A stretch of DNA of 33,878 nucleotides from an uncultured Bacteroidales bacterium (lineage in GTDB: Bacteria; Bacteroidota; Bacteroidia; Bacteroidales; FEN-979), in contig CAIWTA010000048.1 in the NCBI GenBank assembly GCA_903915465.1, positions 1 to 33,878 of the forward strand, in the 5' to 3' direction. The notes under the pieces are model-generated. The model saw only the letters and a list, made by a program, of their open reading frames with translations, searched no databases and was not told where the DNA came from. Of the stretch, positions 24,530 to 32,274 are shown piece after piece (the first letter of the stretch is position 1; the number at the start of each line of letters is the position of its first letter). Both the position numbers and the translations under genes were made by a program.

Positions 24530-26317
24530 TTATTCTTCAACAAATACACTGGAGCTCCGGTCGAAATACTTGGTGTGCAATAAGTGGTGAGATTTTTCAC
24601 CTAAAGGTTTACCCAGGAATTCTTTATAAAGTTCGATGATGAAAGGATTTTCATGAGATTTCCGGATTGTTTTCCCATCATCCTCTTTGTATAATGCGGC
24701 TGCCCGCTGTTTTAATATCTCTGAATTTCCATGGTGGAAAGGTTGGCCTCCTCCACCAATGCAGCCGCCCGGACATGCCATGATTTCAATAGCATGGAAT
24801 TGGTTTCGACCTGCCTGGATATCCTCCAATAGCTTTCTTGCGTTTCCCAGACCATGGGCAATACCAATATTGATAGGAAGACCATCAAAATCGATGGTAG
24901 CATGACGGATGTTTTCGAACCCCCGTAATTCCTTAAAATCTACTTTCTCCAGTTTTTTTCCAGTAAAAAGTTCATAAGCAGTTCTGCAGGCAGCTTCAAT
25001 AACCCCACCTGTAGTACCGAATATGACACTTGCTCCTGTAGATTCACCCAATGGATTATCAAAACCTTCGTCTGGCAAGGAATTGAAATCGATGTTTGCT
25101 TGTTTAATTAATTGGGCAAGTTCACGTGTCGACAATGAGAAGTTCACATCGGGGTCGCCATTTACTTTAAATTCCTCACGCTGACATTCATATTTCTTTG
25201 CCAAACAAGGCATAATTGAAACCACGATAAGGTCTTTTCTGTCAATGCCAAGTTTCTTCCCAAAATATTCTTTTGCAATAGGGCCGAACATCTGCTGAGG
25301 TGACTTTGCAGTTGAAGGAATATCGCGCAGTTCAGGAAAATTGTGTTCAAAAAAATTGACCCATCCTGGGCAACAAGAAGTAAGGATGGGCAGGTTGGCG
25401 TTTTTGTCACCTTTAAGGTAACGGGTAAGGCGGTCGAGTAATTCACTCCCTTCTTCCATAATAGTCAAGTCAGCAGCAAAATCTGTGTCGAACACGTAAT
25501 CAAAGCCAAGTCTTCTGAGTGCTGCGGCCATCTTGCCTGTCACAAGGGTGCCTGGCATCAGCCCAAATTCTTCACCTAATGCAGCTCTGACGGCAGGTGC
25601 TGTTTGCACCACGACTGTCTTGGCGGGGTCAGCAAGAGCATTGATGACGTTGCGAGAGTGGTCAACTTCTGTCAGGGCACCGGTAGGACAAACTGAAACA
25701 CATTGTCCGCAATATGTGCACGGCGATTTTTCAAGATTCATCTCGAATGCCGGGGCTACCACTGCCATGAATCCTCTGTTGACGGCAGAAAGCGCACCAA
25801 CTGTCTGAACTTCATTACACATCAGTTCACATCTGCGGCACATGATGCATTTATCAATGTCGCGGATGATAGCAGGGGATGTGTCTTTGCGATAAGCAGA
25901 TTGTTCCCCTTGAAAAGGAATTTCCCGAACGCCAAGTTGTTGTGCCATGCTCTGCAATTCGCAACTTCCCGATTTAGCACAAGTAAGGCATTCGGCTGGA
26001 TGATCAGACAAAATAAGCTCCAGGACAGTTCTTCTTGCATTCAATACCCTTATAGAATGGGTGCTAATTATCATCCCATTTTCCACTCGTGTAGTACATG
26101 CAGGAGCCAGGTTGCGTCTGCCTTTTATCTCTACAACACAGATTCGGCAGCCGCCCGGCTTATTTTCAATGCCCATGTCCTTGAGTTCAAAAAAACACAA
26201 AGTAGGTATTTCAATACCAACGGTTTTGGCAGCCTTCAGTATTGAAGTATCTTTTTCGACTTCAAGAAGTTCCCCATCGATGGTCAGTTTTATCAATTCC
26301 ATTTTGTCTGTCTTCAT
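24530..26317 (-). CDS. hydA: [FeFe] hydrogenase catalytic subunit HydA (NuoG-like), copy 2
   Basis: 595 residues. Cofactor sites in order: [2Fe-2S] C41/C57/C60/C74; His-Cys3 site H106/C110/C113/C119 with GSCELQ; [4Fe-4S] C157/C160/C163/C167 and C200/C203/C206/C210. H-cluster motifs are standard: TSCCPGWV (C315 relay, C316), MPCLAKK (C371) and EIMACPGGCIGGGGQPFHHG (C515/C519). The C-terminal LLHTKYFDRS tail is typical of bifurcating HydA. The start ATG shares one base with the hydB2 stop (TAATG), which favours it over the ATG five codons in. This copy is the more canonical enzyme and probably evolves H2 from NADH and reduced ferredoxin, or the reverse; the physiological direction cannot be read from the sequence. 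Confidence 0.97.
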   Translation of the reverse strand: MKTDKMELIKLTIDGELLEVEKDTSILKAAKTVGIEIPTLCFFELKDMGIENKPGGCRICVVEIKGRRNLAPACTTRVENGMIISTHSIRVLNARRTVLELILSDHPAECLTCAKSGSCELQSMAQQLGVREIPFQGEQSAYRKDTSPAIIRDIDKCIMCRRCELMCNEVQTVGALSAVNRGFMAVVAPAFEMNLEKSPCTYCGQCVSVCPTGALTEVDHSRNVINALADPAKTVVVQTAPAVRAALGEEFGLMPGTLVTGKMAAALRRLGFDYVFDTDFAADLTIMEEGSELLDRLTRYLKGDKNANLPILTSCCPGWVNFFEHNFPELRDIPSTAKSPQQMFGPIAKEYFGKKLGIDRKDLIVVSIMPCLAKKYECQREEFKVNGDPDVNFSLSTRELAQLIKQANIDFNSLPDEGFDNPLGESTGASVIFGTTGGVIEAACRTAYELFTGKKLEKVDFKELRGFENIRHATIDFDGLPINIGIAHGLGNARKLLEDIQAGRNQFHAIEIMACPGGCIGGGGQPFHHGNSEILKQRAAALYKEDDGKTIRKSHENPFIIELYKEFLGKPLGEKSHHLLHTKYFDRSSSVFVEE

Positions 26318-27780
26318 TAATTAGTGAAAATTGCACTGAATTTGCATTTCTCCATACAGGCACCACATTTAATGCATTTTTCAGGATCGATGTAATGGGC
26401 CTGCTTGCGTTCGCCTGTAATAGCGTTAACAGGGCAATTCCTTGCACAGAGTGTACAGCCAATGCATTTTTCTTCATCAACGATGTAGGTCATCAGCGAT
26501 TTGCAAATGCTTGAACGGCATTTCTTGAAAGTCACATGTTCAAGATATTCCTCATAGAAATTTTCCATTGTCGAAAGAACAGGATTCGGGGAAGTCTGTC
26601 CCAAGCCGCAAAGAGAAGTATCTTTAATGACAGAGCTGAGATTCCTTAGTTTGTCGAGATCTTCCATTGTTCCATTACCCTGCGTAATTTTTTCAAGTAA
26701 CTCGTACAATCTTTTGTTTCCGATCCTGCAAGGAGAACATTTTCCACAGGATTCCTCTACAGTAAATTCCAGATAAAACTTTGCGATAGATACCATACAG
26801 TTATTTGAATCCATCACGATCATTCCTCCTGAACCCATCATAGAACCAGCTTCCAACAGATTATCATAGTCGATGGGCGTATCCAGATGTTTTGTCGTGA
26901 GACAGCCACCTGATGGTCCGCCTGTTTGTACAGCTTTAAATTCAGCGCCGTCCTGCATCCCACCACCAATGTCATAGATCACTTCCCTTAAGGTAGTTCC
27001 CATCGGGACTTCAATTAGCCCGACATTGTTGATTTTCCCAGCAAGGGCAAAAACTTTGGTTCCTTTTGATTTTTCTGTACCAATACGGGAGAACCATTCC
27101 CATCCTTTATTAATGATGACAGGAATATTTGCATAGGTCTCAACGTTGTTAACGTTTGTAGGCTTTCCCTGGTATCCTGATTCTGAGGGAAATGGAGGTT
27201 TCACGGTAGGTTCACCGCGCAGGCCTTCCATTGAATGAATCAATGCTGTTTCTTCTCCGCAAACAAATGCACCTGCTCCATAGCGAATCTCTATATCAAA
27301 GTCAAAGTCAGTTCCTAAAATATTTTCACCCAGGAATCCATATTCTTTAGCATGTTTAAGTGCAGTGAGAAGCCGGTCAATAGCCATTGGATATTCGGCA
27401 CGAATATAAACAAGTCCTTTGTTTGCCCCCGTGCAGTAGGCGTTTATTGCCATAGCCTCAATGACGGAATGCGGGTCGCCTTCCAGAACCGAGCGATCCA
27501 TAAATGCGCCTGGATCTCCTTCGTCAGCGTTACACACAACATATTTCTGATCGGCTTTAACCTTGCGAGTGATTTCCCATTTCAAACCTGTAGAAAAACC
27601 ACCACCACCACGTCCGCGAAGACCTGATTTTTTTATTATTTCTATGGCAGCTTCCGGGCTTAATGTAGTCAATACGGTTCCCAGTGCCTGGTAACCATCA
27701 CGGGCAAGATAATCTTCAATCTTTTCAGGATTTATTACCCCACAATTTCGTAATGCAATTCTTAATTGTTTTTGTGACAT
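26317..27780 (-). CDS. hydB: HydB-type NADH/FMN subunit without the N-terminal ferredoxin domain, copy 2
   Basis: 487 residues, a NuoF-like flavin subunit. It has GLRGRGGGGFSTGLKWE for NADH, the standard CNADEGDPGAFMDRSVLEGDPH for FMN, YGAGAFVCGEETALIHSMEG, the SLBB region near GGCLTTKHLDTP, and ESCGKCSPCRIGNKR with its [4Fe-4S] cluster. Two C-terminal ferredoxin motifs follow: CIGCTLCARNCP and CIKCGACMEKCK. About 150 residues present at the N-terminus of copy 1 are missing here and are supplied by the separate gene at 27795-28193, which lies 14 nt upstream. Its stop overlaps the hydA2 start by one base. Confidence 0.96.
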   Translation of the reverse strand: MSQKQLRIALRNCGVINPEKIEDYLARDGYQALGTVLTTLSPEAAIEIIKKSGLRGRGGGGFSTGLKWEITRKVKADQKYVVCNADEGDPGAFMDRSVLEGDPHSVIEAMAINAYCTGANKGLVYIRAEYPMAIDRLLTALKHAKEYGFLGENILGTDFDFDIEIRYGAGAFVCGEETALIHSMEGLRGEPTVKPPFPSESGYQGKPTNVNNVETYANIPVIINKGWEWFSRIGTEKSKGTKVFALAGKINNVGLIEVPMGTTLREVIYDIGGGMQDGAEFKAVQTGGPSGGCLTTKHLDTPIDYDNLLEAGSMMGSGGMIVMDSNNCMVSIAKFYLEFTVEESCGKCSPCRIGNKRLYELLEKITQGNGTMEDLDKLRNLSSVIKDTSLCGLGQTSPNPVLSTMENFYEEYLEHVTFKKCRSSICKSLMTYIVDEEKCIGCTLCARNCPVNAITGERKQAHYIDPEKCIKCGACMEKCKFSAIFTN

Positions 27781-27794
27781 CTTTTCTTCCTCTG

Positions 27795-28193
27795 CTAAAT
27801 GCTTTCGATGGTTTGATAATTTGAAGGAATGACACCTTCGATCAATTCACCTTTACGGATGTATCGTTCAATAATCTCATCGGCTTTTTTAGTGGTTACA
27901 TATCCGAAAGTGATTGGTTCCTTTCCAGGAATAGTCACTTCGATTGTAGGTTCAGCATAGCAATAACACATGCAGCCTGTTTGGGTCACCAGCGCTGGGA
28001 TGCTTCTTTTTTCCAATTCATCTCTCATGTATTCGAGCACAGCTCTCGCACCGGAAGCAACACCGCATGTGGCCATTGCAACTTTTATCTGAATAATACT
28101 ATCAGGGTGATTTTTATTGGATAGAGCAGACATCTTTGTTTTCAAATCCTGCCCGATCTTCTTCAATTCATCGAACGACTTCACCTTTGCCAT
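27795..28193 (-). CDS. Thioredoxin-like [2Fe-2S] ferredoxin subunit of the second hydrogenase
   Basis: 132 residues from the ATG at 28193 (MAKVKSFDELKKIGQD). The open frame continues upstream, but that part runs through an inserted repeat and is not coding. The cysteines lie in MATCGVASGARA and TGCMCYCYAEP, the pattern of the thioredoxin-like ferredoxin domain fused to HydB in copy 1 and of separate small ferredoxins next to NuoF-like genes. It probably carries a [2Fe-2S] cluster and forms part of the flavin subunit assembly. It is the first gene of the second operon, separated from its Rex-type operators by a MITE-like element. Confidence 0.9.
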   Translation of the reverse strand: MAKVKSFDELKKIGQDLKTKMSALSNKNHPDSIIQIKVAMATCGVASGARAVLEYMRDELEKRSIPALVTQTGCMCYCYAEPTIEVTIPGKEPITFGYVTTKKADEIIERYIRKGELIEGVIPSNYQTIESI

Positions 28194-28220
28194 AATCTTG
28201 TGATTTAATATTCTAAATAA

Positions 28221-28375
28221 GAGTCCACTCTGAAAAGTATCAATCCGTGAAAAGTGTTGGGCTAAAGCCCTATATTTCAGCGATTTGCCTAACCCCGACC
28301 TTAAGGTCGGGGTTATTGATAACCAATACGTTACTGGACTTTGGTCCAAGATATAATACTTTTTGGAGTGGGCTC
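28221..28375. mobile_element. MITE-like element in the hydrogenase leader
   Basis: The 155-bp element is bounded by GAGTCCACTCTGAAAAGTAT on the left and, inverted, GAGCCCACTCCAAAAAGTAT on the right (17 of 20 match). AAATAA stands directly outside both ends (28215-28220 and 28376-28381), a probable 6-bp target duplication. Inside are GGGCTAAAGCCC, a perfect 26-nt palindrome at 28290-28315 whose arms are TAACCCCGACC and its complement, and TGGAC...GTCCA. It encodes no transposase and would need one from elsewhere. It lies between the hydrogenase promoter and the first gene. Confidence 0.7.
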
Positions 28376-28434
28376 AAATAAAGTTCTTAAAGACTGCTGC
28401 ATTAAAAATACAGTACCAATTATTAATGTTGGAG

Positions 28435-28466
28435 CAAAAGTAAAGGTTTTAAAATTAGTGTGCAAG
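28435..28466 (-). promoter_or_regulatory. Probable promoter of the second hydrogenase operon
   Basis: On the minus strand CTTG (28463-28466) and TACTTTTG (28435-28442) are 20 nt apart; the second is a full match to TAnnTTTG and the first has one mismatch to TTTG. Transcription would start near 28428, giving a leader of about 235 nt that includes the MITE-like element. A weaker alternative, TTTG-N18-TAATCTTT, lies upstream and would place the Rex-like sites just downstream of its start. Confidence 0.45.
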
Positions 28467-28472
28467 AAATTT

Positions 28473-28507
28473 ATGTGAAAAAATTCACATTGTTAATAAA
28501 ATAACAG
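28473..28507. promoter_or_regulatory. Two abutting Rex operators before the second hydrogenase operon
   Basis: ATGTGAAAAAATTCACAT (28473-28490) has perfect 7-bp arms around a 4-nt centre and agrees with TTGTGAANNNNTTCACAA at all but the outermost base of each arm. TTGTTAATAAAATAACAG (28490-28507) shares one base with it and matches the related form TTGTTAANNNNTTAACAA at 12 of 14 positions. The rest of the gap, 28508-28633, is A/T-rich and holds nothing I can identify. Confidence 0.78.
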
Positions 28508-28633
28508 AAAAAGATTAATACTCTTGCAACAAATGCAAATTTTTATATAATAATAAACCTTGTAAGCTAAAGTATTATAATTAATTAGAAAAAACAGTTA
28601 ACAATGAGCAATCTTGCAGATACGGAAAAGTAG

Positions 28634-29359
28634 TTAAGCAGAAGAGAGGTTCTGTTCACTTTTCGGGTTGATCTTCATCCAGAAACCATTACCATGAATA
28701 TTAATGATCTCAATTGCAGGATCCTTTTTCAAATACTTGCGTAAGCGGGCAATAAAGACGTCCATGCTTCTGGTTGTAAAATAATCCTCATTCCCCCATA
28801 TTTTTATTAAGGCATCTTTGCGTGGAAGGATACCTGATTTGGCAATTAACATCATCTTTAGCAATTCAGCTTCCTTTGGAGACAAAATTTGCGTATGATT
28901 TTCAAACATTAAAGTTCTTAAACCTGGATTAAATTTGAATTTCCCAATTTCAAATTCTGATATGTCAATATCCTGACTTGGATTTCTTCTCAGAATTGCT
29001 TCAATTTTGCATAACAATACCTCAGAATCGAATGGTTTTGTCAGGTAATCGTCTGCCCCTATATGAAATCCTTCAAGAACATCTTCTTTAAGAGATTTTG
29101 CAGTAAGAAAAATCAATGGCATGTTTTCATTTTTTTTCTTGATCTCCCTGGCAAGTGTGAATCCATCCATCTCCGGCATCATAATATCGAGGATGCAAAG
29201 GTCAAATTTTTCGGAATTAAAGCATCCAAGACCTTGTTTCCCATCAGGTTTCAGAACAACTTCGTAGTCGGCTAATTCAAGGTATGACTTTAATATTGAC
29301 CCAAAATTAGGATCATCTTCGACCAATAAAATTTTCAGTTTGTGACTTATTTCTCCCAT
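28634..29359 (-). CDS. OmpR-family response regulator (RprY-like)
   Basis: 241 residues. The receiver has E14/D15/D16, phospho-acceptor D58 in LCILDIMMPEMDGF and a lysine in YLTKPF. The C-terminal winged helix (about 135-235) has LSPKEAELLKMMLIAKSGILPRKDALIKIWG, TTRSMDVFIARLRKYLKKDP and INIHGNGFWMKI, typical of OmpR/PhoB DNA-binding domains. It resembles RprY of Bacteroides. The sensor kinase gene lies 39 nt upstream on the same strand, so the two form a pair. A likely target is the divergent region at 31294-31378 with its five TTAAC repeats. Confidence 0.93.
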   Translation of the reverse strand: MGEISHKLKILLVEDDPNFGSILKSYLELADYEVVLKPDGKQGLGCFNSEKFDLCILDIMMPEMDGFTLAREIKKKNENMPLIFLTAKSLKEDVLEGFHIGADDYLTKPFDSEVLLCKIEAILRRNPSQDIDISEFEIGKFKFNPGLRTLMFENHTQILSPKEAELLKMMLIAKSGILPRKDALIKIWGNEDYFTTRSMDVFIARLRKYLKKDPAIEIINIHGNGFWMKINPKSEQNLSSA

Positions 29360-29398
29360 AATACCATTTCTTAGTTAAAAAAGTCCGGAAACTTTTCA

Positions 29399-31294
29399 TT
29401 AATCATCATTAACTTTTAAAGGTAGGGAGATTTCAAAAATGCTTCCCTTCCCTGGCTCACTATGTACATTGATCTCTCCTTTATGTGAAAGAACAATTGC
29501 CTTGGAATAGCTTAGCCCTAATCCAAACCCCTTCACATTATGGATATTTCCACTGGTTACCCGAAAAAATTTATCAAAAATTTTGTGGCGCGTATCAGTG
29601 TCCATGCCGATGCCTTTATCCTCAACAGTCAAAAGAATCTTTGCTCCGATATTTTTCGTCATTACCTTGATCTCTGGCTTACCTGATGAGTATTTATTTG
29701 CATTATCAAGAAGGTTGATGAGAACGTTTGAAAGATGCGTTTCATCTGCATTGACAATTGATTTTTCTGCCTTCAGGAAAAGCTCTAAATGGCCTTCCCG
29801 TGATTCTAACTGGAGTCGGAAATGGTTTGAGACCCTTTCAACAAGAGAATTCAAATCAACAGGTTGCATATTGAGCGCAAACTCACTGCTGTCAAGTAAT
29901 GCCATTTGCAGGATCTGTTCCACCCGTGTATTCATTCGGCTATTTTCTTCCCTGATCACCTTCGTATAAGATCTGATTATCTCAGGTTCTGCAATAACTT
30001 TCGGATTGTTTATAGAGTCTATTGCAATCGAAATAGTTGCCAGGGGCGTTTTAAACTCGTGGGTCATGTTATTAATGAAATCTGTCTTTATATCTGAAAT
30101 CTTTTTCTGTCGCAACATGATAAAAATACTCAGGATCGAAGTTATTGCAATGATTAGAGTAAACAGGATTGACCCCAGCATCAACCATGAAAGTGACCTG
30201 AGCAGTACATTTTTTTGCCCGGGGAAATATACGAGCAGCATGTCAGGTTTCTGAAAAAGGTCGTTTGGGAACAGAGAGATTCGATGCGGAGTAGAAAGAT
30301 ATTCATTTTTAAACGCTTTTGATTTTATTGGAAGAGGTTCAGATTTGCTGGAAGGAGACAGGATAGAAAATTCAAATGGGAGATCAATGTTTTTATCTGC
30401 AAATGATTTCTTGAGAATATTTTCCAAGTGGTTTTTGTCAATCCGACTCGTGATAGGTGAAGGTTTGTTTTCCAACTCCACGGCCATCTTATGAATGACA
30501 TCTTTTATCTTCTTTGCTTTTTTCGTGATTTTTCGCATATCATTCTGAATGGTCAAGGTCGTTTCATGAAGCTTTCCCGGTCTGCTTCTGATAATGATGT
30601 TGGTTTGATTTCCCCTTGGTACTCCTTTTTGAATTTTATGCTTTGATTTTGGATCTGTTACATGGGTAATGTCCTTTTGCAAATATCTTTGATGAAGGAA
30701 TTCTCTCTGAGGAGGTATGAGTAAATTCCCGGATTGGTATTGTTCTACCAAGGAATCAATTCTTCTCAAATCATTCTCATTTTTGTACTCGAGGAAGTAT
30801 TCATTGATGTCTTCAGGAATAATAAGAGTAAATGGGTGAACTCCCGAAACAAATGAATCAGTTTCATTGAAATCGCCATTCCACTGATAATTGAAAAAAA
30901 ATCCTTGATTATTGGTATTGTAGGAAAAAGGAAGGGGAGGTGGCGGAGGAGGCGGAGGCGGCGGAAAGCAGAAGTCTTCCTGTGAAAGCAGAGAATCAAG
31001 TTTAATATTGAGTGATAATATACTGTCATTGGAAAATGCCTGAACTAATGTACGAATACTATCTCCCATCATGTTGTTTCTCATGTAGATAATATCTTCT
31101 CTAGTTTCCAGTTTGTTCACAGCATCAGCAAGAGCTTCGTTGACACTCCTGTTAAATTGGGCTTCCTTCAGATTTATTGCATTCCTGATCCAGAGATACT
31201 GGACAGAGATAATTCCCAGTAGAGAAATTACGATCAGGCTAATGATGAGATTCAGGATTCTCTTTTTCACGGGTTCAAATGTATGAAAAACCAT
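29399..31294 (-). CDS. Membrane sensor histidine kinase with a proline-rich periplasmic domain (RprX-like)
   Basis: 631 residues. Transmembrane segments lie at about 13-36 and 370-394, enclosing a periplasmic domain of about 330 residues that contains ten consecutive prolines at 111-120. The kinase core has H412 in NNMTHEFKTPLATISIAIDS, N531 in LLDNANKYSSG, DKGIGM and GFGLGLSYSKAIV. The ATG at 31294 is used; a GTG eight codons in (31270), starting (M)KKRILNLIISL, is an equally natural start and would free the first TTAAC repeat from the coding region. The periplasmic domain is not one I recognise. It should phosphorylate the OmpR-type regulator encoded 39 nt downstream. The divergent gene encodes a secreted protein with nine consecutive prolines. 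Confidence 0.92.
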   Translation of the reverse strand: MVFHTFEPVKKRILNLIISLIVISLLGIISVQYLWIRNAINLKEAQFNRSVNEALADAVNKLETREDIIYMRNNMMGDSIRTLVQAFSNDSILSLNIKLDSLLSQEDFCFPPPPPPPPPPLPFSYNTNNQGFFFNYQWNGDFNETDSFVSGVHPFTLIIPEDINEYFLEYKNENDLRRIDSLVEQYQSGNLLIPPQREFLHQRYLQKDITHVTDPKSKHKIQKGVPRGNQTNIIIRSRPGKLHETTLTIQNDMRKITKKAKKIKDVIHKMAVELENKPSPITSRIDKNHLENILKKSFADKNIDLPFEFSILSPSSKSEPLPIKSKAFKNEYLSTPHRISLFPNDLFQKPDMLLVYFPGQKNVLLRSLSWLMLGSILFTLIIAITSILSIFIMLRQKKISDIKTDFINNMTHEFKTPLATISIAIDSINNPKVIAEPEIIRSYTKVIREENSRMNTRVEQILQMALLDSSEFALNMQPVDLNSLVERVSNHFRLQLESREGHLELFLKAEKSIVNADETHLSNVLINLLDNANKYSSGKPEIKVMTKNIGAKILLTVEDKGIGMDTDTRHKIFDKFFRVTSGNIHNVKGFGLGLSYSKAIVLSHKGEINVHSEPGKGSIFEISLPLKVNDD

Positions 31295-31348
31295 TAACCA
31301 TTAGGTGGTGATTAACATTTCATTAACCAACATTAACTTACCTTTAAC
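31294..31348. promoter_or_regulatory. Five TTAAC direct repeats, probable response-regulator operator
   Basis: TTAAC begins at 31294, 31312, 31323, 31333 and 31344. The last four are spaced 11, 10 and 11 bp, one helical turn apart, as expected for tandem binding of an OmpR-family regulator to one face of DNA. The block lies between the kinase gene and the divergent proline-rich gene. Confidence 0.6.
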
Positions 31349-31370
31349 TTCTAAAATCAACTATCCGGGT

Positions 31371-31378
31371 TAGATTTG
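31371..31378 (+). promoter_or_regulatory. -7 element for the proline-rich secreted protein gene
   Basis: TAGATTTG is a full match to TAnnTTTG. The -33 position has no TTTG; the last TTAAC repeat (31344-31348) occupies that place, which suits a promoter that needs an activator. Transcription would start near 31385, 16 nt before the ATG. Confidence 0.5.
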
Positions 31379-31400
31379 CAGAAACCAATTATTCAATCTT

Positions 31401-32222
31401 ATGAAAACAATCTCAGATCTTAACAAAATTGTATTTATTGCAACGCTGGTTGCAATGGCGATGATTTTTATCACAAATCCAGTATTTTCTCAGGATTCAT
31501 CAAAAAAACCGCATCCAAAAAAACAGATTAAAGTGGTTGTCCAAACGGATAAAAACGGACGATCACATATTCTTGATACTACAATTAACCTGAATGGGAG
31601 GATGGATGAGGCCAATCTGAGAAAAGTTATGAAGGAATATGATATCGATCTGGAAGGATTGGCTGATAATATGCAGGATATGGTTGTTCAAATCGATGAT
31701 ATGGATTTGCCGGATTCAGCCAAGGTTGATTCACTATGTAAAATGGTAAAGAAAATAAGAATTATCGGTCGAGAAGGCAATGGACCAATGTGTAAAAGGG
31801 GGCATGAAAGATCTCATTCCTACAAATTTGACTATTATTTTAATGAACCGGGAATCCCTGATTCACCGCCACCACCGCCACCACCTCCGCCAATCGGGGA
31901 TTTTGATTTTTTCGATAATGCTTCAGGTTTTGAACCATTGACAAGGAATTTTGAAGAAAAGGGCACTACTTTGTCCGATATCATTGGTGATATACCAATG
32001 GATATGGTAAAAAGTTATTCTATAAAAGAAACAAAGAATGGTAAAAAGATCGTGATCGAACTAAACAATTATCCGATTATTGAACGCCGGGACAAAGTCA
32101 TTATCATCCGTGAACCCGGTCAAAGAAGACCGAATGATCATTCCCGGAATCCTCATATGAGGAAGAAGATCATCATCAGGTCTGACGGGGGAGAACCAAA
32201 AGAAGAGAGCCCAAAGATGTGA
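31401..32222 (+). CDS. Secreted proline-rich protein, function unknown
   Basis: 273 residues with a signal peptide, IVFIATLVAMAMIFITNPVFSQ (about 10-31), probably cleaved near residue 30. The mature part is acidic and Met/Asp-rich (YDIDLEGLADNMQDMVVQIDD), has a stretch of nine prolines at 156-164, and ends in a basic segment (RRPNDHSRNPHMRKKIIIRSDG). I recognise no domain. It is divergent from the sensor kinase gene, whose periplasmic domain carries ten prolines and similar short acidic stretches. It could be a target or a ligand-side partner of that kinase; this is an inference from layout and composition. Its promoter looks activator-dependent. Confidence 0.75.
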   Translation: MKTISDLNKIVFIATLVAMAMIFITNPVFSQDSSKKPHPKKQIKVVVQTDKNGRSHILDTTINLNGRMDEANLRKVMKEYDIDLEGLADNMQDMVVQIDDMDLPDSAKVDSLCKMVKKIRIIGREGNGPMCKRGHERSHSYKFDYYFNEPGIPDSPPPPPPPPPIGDFDFFDNASGFEPLTRNFEEKGTTLSDIIGDIPMDMVKSYSIKETKNGKKIVIELNNYPIIERRDKVIIIREPGQRRPNDHSRNPHMRKKIIIRSDGGEPKEESPKM

Positions 32223-32274
32223 ATTTAGCCCGGGCTTCGGTTATTTCACGTCCGGAAAGTCTGGTTTGAGAGGT

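Noticed and set aside
25703-26245. A 180-codon plus-strand frame over hydA2
   Set aside because: It lies antisense to the cysteine-rich N-terminal region of hydA2, where all cluster ligands are conserved on the other strand; no motif or promoter supports it.
28290-28315. The GC-rich palindrome as a rho-independent terminator
   Set aside because: The stem is strong but neither side is followed by a T-run, and it sits inside an element with transposon-like ends, so it is better read as part of that element.
28194-28349. An N-terminal extension of 52 residues on the thioredoxin-like ferredoxin gene
   Set aside because: The extension is translated through the inverted-repeat element at 28221-28375 and has no relation to the family; the protein starts naturally with MAKVKSFDEL at 28193.
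32227-32236. AGCCCGGGCT palindrome between the converging proline-rich gene and pabC
   Set aside because: The 10-nt palindrome has no loop and no T-run next to it, so it was not called a terminator.
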